Assembly (NCBI GenBank): GCA_937930495.1 | Contig: CALGKL010000226.1 | Coordinates: 1 to 6,053, forward strand | Length of the DNA: 6,053 nt | DNA from: an uncultured Gloeocapsa sp. | GTDB lineage: Bacteria > Cyanobacteriota > Cyanobacteriia > Cyanobacteriales > Gloeocapsaceae | Reading direction: 5' to 3' | Shown here: positions 5,312-6,053 of the stretch, piece after piece | Layout of the letters: each line of letters opens with the position of its first letter | Numbering within the stretch: position 1 is the stretch's first letter | Translations under genes and position numbers: made by a program | The notes under the pieces: model-generated | Told to the model about the DNA's origin: nothing | What the model saw: only the letters and a program-made list of their open reading frames with translations | The model's database searches: none

Positions 5312-5728
5312 CTACAACTTATATATAGCCCCTTTGAGTACAGTATCATAATAACTCTGATTAGGAGCAATTTCTTGAGATAATTTGTTAACAACTACGT
5401 AAGTACGAACATTTTGATAGAGTTTCTCTTGAGTAGTTACCTGAATGATTTCGTGACGATATCCTTGTTGGAATACTGCTTCTCTTTTGTCTAGTTGCAG
5501 ACTTAATCTTTTTGGTAAATTAGACAACACGCCTTCGACTAATTGTGCAGCATTAGGTCTTATATCTAAGACTCCACATTGACGCTTAACAGAGAAGCGA
5601 CTAAATCTTAGACGATATCCTCTCAGAATTGCTGTTCCAATTAGATACTGATACATATCTTCTCCCATGGTTTGTCGTAAATCTAGAGGACACATACATA
5701 AACCATAAGCAAAATAATAAAAAGTCAT
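5312..5728 (-). CDS. Gamma-glutamylcyclotransferase-like protein, 3' end apparently frameshifted
   Basis: The 138 residues fit the GGCT/AIG2-like fold, whose members release 5-oxoproline from gamma-glutamyl compounds or act on related amines. The N-terminal substrate loop is FAYGLCMCPLDLRQT (family form YG-S-N/C-M), and Glu83 in LDKREAVFQQGYRHE sits where the catalytic acid of this family lies. RTYVVV supplies a core strand and SYYDTVLKGA the start of the C-terminal helix region. The frame then stops early at TAG (5314-5312), while a good match to the family's last helix continues in another frame to 5245. The core catalytic elements precede the break, so the shortened protein may still fold; this is uncertain. 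The ATG at 5728 opens directly onto the conserved MTFYYFAYG; no Shine-Dalgarno is evident. The exact substrate cannot be told from sequence. Confidence 0.75.
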   Translation of the reverse strand: MTFYYFAYGLCMCPLDLRQTMGEDMYQYLIGTAILRGYRLRFSRFSVKRQCGVLDIRPNAAQLVEGVLSNLPKRLSLQLDKREAVFQQGYRHEIIQVTTQEKLYQNVRTYVVVNKLSQEIAPNQSYYDTVLKGAIYKL

Positions 5729-6053
5729 CTTATAAGGTGTATTTATTGATTTTCCTAGAGAGTTAGGCTCAAAAAAAGAAATAATCTAGTTTTTTCATCT
5801 TCTTTTAAGCGATTTACCAACAAGAATGTCATATGTCTTGTGCCTGAAAGGATAAATTATTCATAATACCACTGGATTTTTGAAACAATGCCAAAATTAA
5901 TCTATTTACGTGATTATTTACCAGATATACTGATAGATAACCGAAGAAATGAACTACCGCGCACTATCGTGACGCGGTAGTTCATATATATTATTATTCC
6001 TCATGGAGCAAGATTAGCAAATATAGTTTTTTGTGTTGATCTTTGCAAAAAGC
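5729..6053. other. Spacer without a convincing gene
   Basis: This AT-rich 325-bp stretch upstream of the cyclotransferase gene should hold its promoter, but I found no strong -35/-10 pair. It contains a strong GC-rich hairpin (5949-5985) and a weaker one (ACAAGA 5820-5825 with TCTTGT 5836-5841). On the minus strand a frame open from the right edge ends with TAA at 5996-5994, nine bases before the strong hairpin; its 19 residues (ending LLILLHEE) could be the tail of a neighbouring gene but are too few to identify. A 30-codon plus-strand frame from ATG 5888 is probably chance. Confidence 0.5.
5949..5985. terminator. Strong GC-rich hairpin, terminator-like
   Basis: GAACTACCGCG (5951-5961) and CGCGGTAGTTC (5973-5983) pair perfectly over 11 bp. 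The stem extends outward by two A-T pairs (5949-5950 with 5984-5985) and inward by CAC/GTG after a single bulged A, leaving a TATC tetraloop (5965-5968). It is by far the most GC-rich element of this spacer. It could end transcription of a gene entering from the right edge. Neither side has a continuous T-run (ATATATTATTATT on the plus side), so function and direction are inferred. Confidence 0.5.

Noticed and set aside
5888..5980. Plus-strand 30-codon frame (MPKLIYLRDYLPDILID...)
   Set aside because: No clear ribosome site, no recognisable family, and it ends inside the GC-rich hairpin; length is within chance expectation.
5914..5985. Minus-strand 23-codon frame (MNYRVTIVRG...) preceded by GAGGA
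   Set aside because: The frame is largely made of the hairpin itself and the ribosome site is about 12 bases away; probably chance.
1..6053. A new system, mobile element, CRISPR array or tRNA in this window
   Set aside because: I saw no transposase, terminal inverted repeats with target duplications, spaced direct repeats, or tRNA-like cloverleaf; the window is a known carboxysome locus plus two housekeeping-type genes.

Overview
The window is the beta-carboxysome locus of a cyanobacterium. Every gene I can support lies on the minus strand. Read in the direction of transcription (right to left) the order is: a gamma-glutamylcyclotransferase-like gene, a hotdog-fold acyl-CoA thioesterase, ccmK2, ccmK1, ccmL, ccmM, ccmN, and the first 127 codons of rbcL, which runs off the left edge. 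A form IB (plant-like) Rubisco large subunit, CcmM with Rubisco-small-subunit-like (SSUL) repeats, the AT-rich spacers and one perfect HIP1 octamer (GCGATCGC, 1080-1087) together point to a cyanobacterium. The genus cannot be fixed from this sequence. The ccmK2-K1-L-M-N gene set resembles that of Synechocystis-type and Nostoc-type cyanobacteria, but here rbcL follows directly in the same orientation.

Layout. 1-381: N-terminal part of rbcL. 382-845: a 464-bp AT-rich spacer with the rbcL leader and promoter region, a perfect match to the RbcR-type palindrome, and two stem-loops behind ccmN. 846-1427: ccmN. 1488-3437: ccmM, a gamma-carbonic-anhydrase-like domain plus four SSUL modules, with a probable internal start for a short SSUL-only form. 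3473-3781: ccmL. 3804-4142: ccmK1. 4207-4518: ccmK2. 4519-4759: promoter region of the ccm operon. 4760-5242: thioesterase. 5245-5728: gamma-glutamylcyclotransferase-like gene whose 3' end appears frameshifted. 5729-6053: no convincing gene, but a strong GC-rich hairpin.

How the genes work together. CcmK1 and CcmK2 hexamers tile the shell facets and CcmL pentamers cap the vertices. CcmM condenses Rubisco through its SSUL modules, and its gamma-CA domain keeps the zinc-ligand histidines and the C-terminal cysteine pair linked to activity. CcmN bridges CcmM to the shell through a C-terminal encapsulation helix. RbcL is the cargo enzyme. The two upstream genes have no evident carboxysome role.

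This is a well-known system, not a new one. The points most worth a second look are the frameshift at an AT dinucleotide tract in the cyclotransferase gene, which also moves the thioesterase start; two local signs of sequence homogenisation (ccmK1/ccmK2, and SSUL3/SSUL4 of ccmM); the unequal distribution of the SSUL cysteine pair; and the spacer stem-loops and candidate operators.
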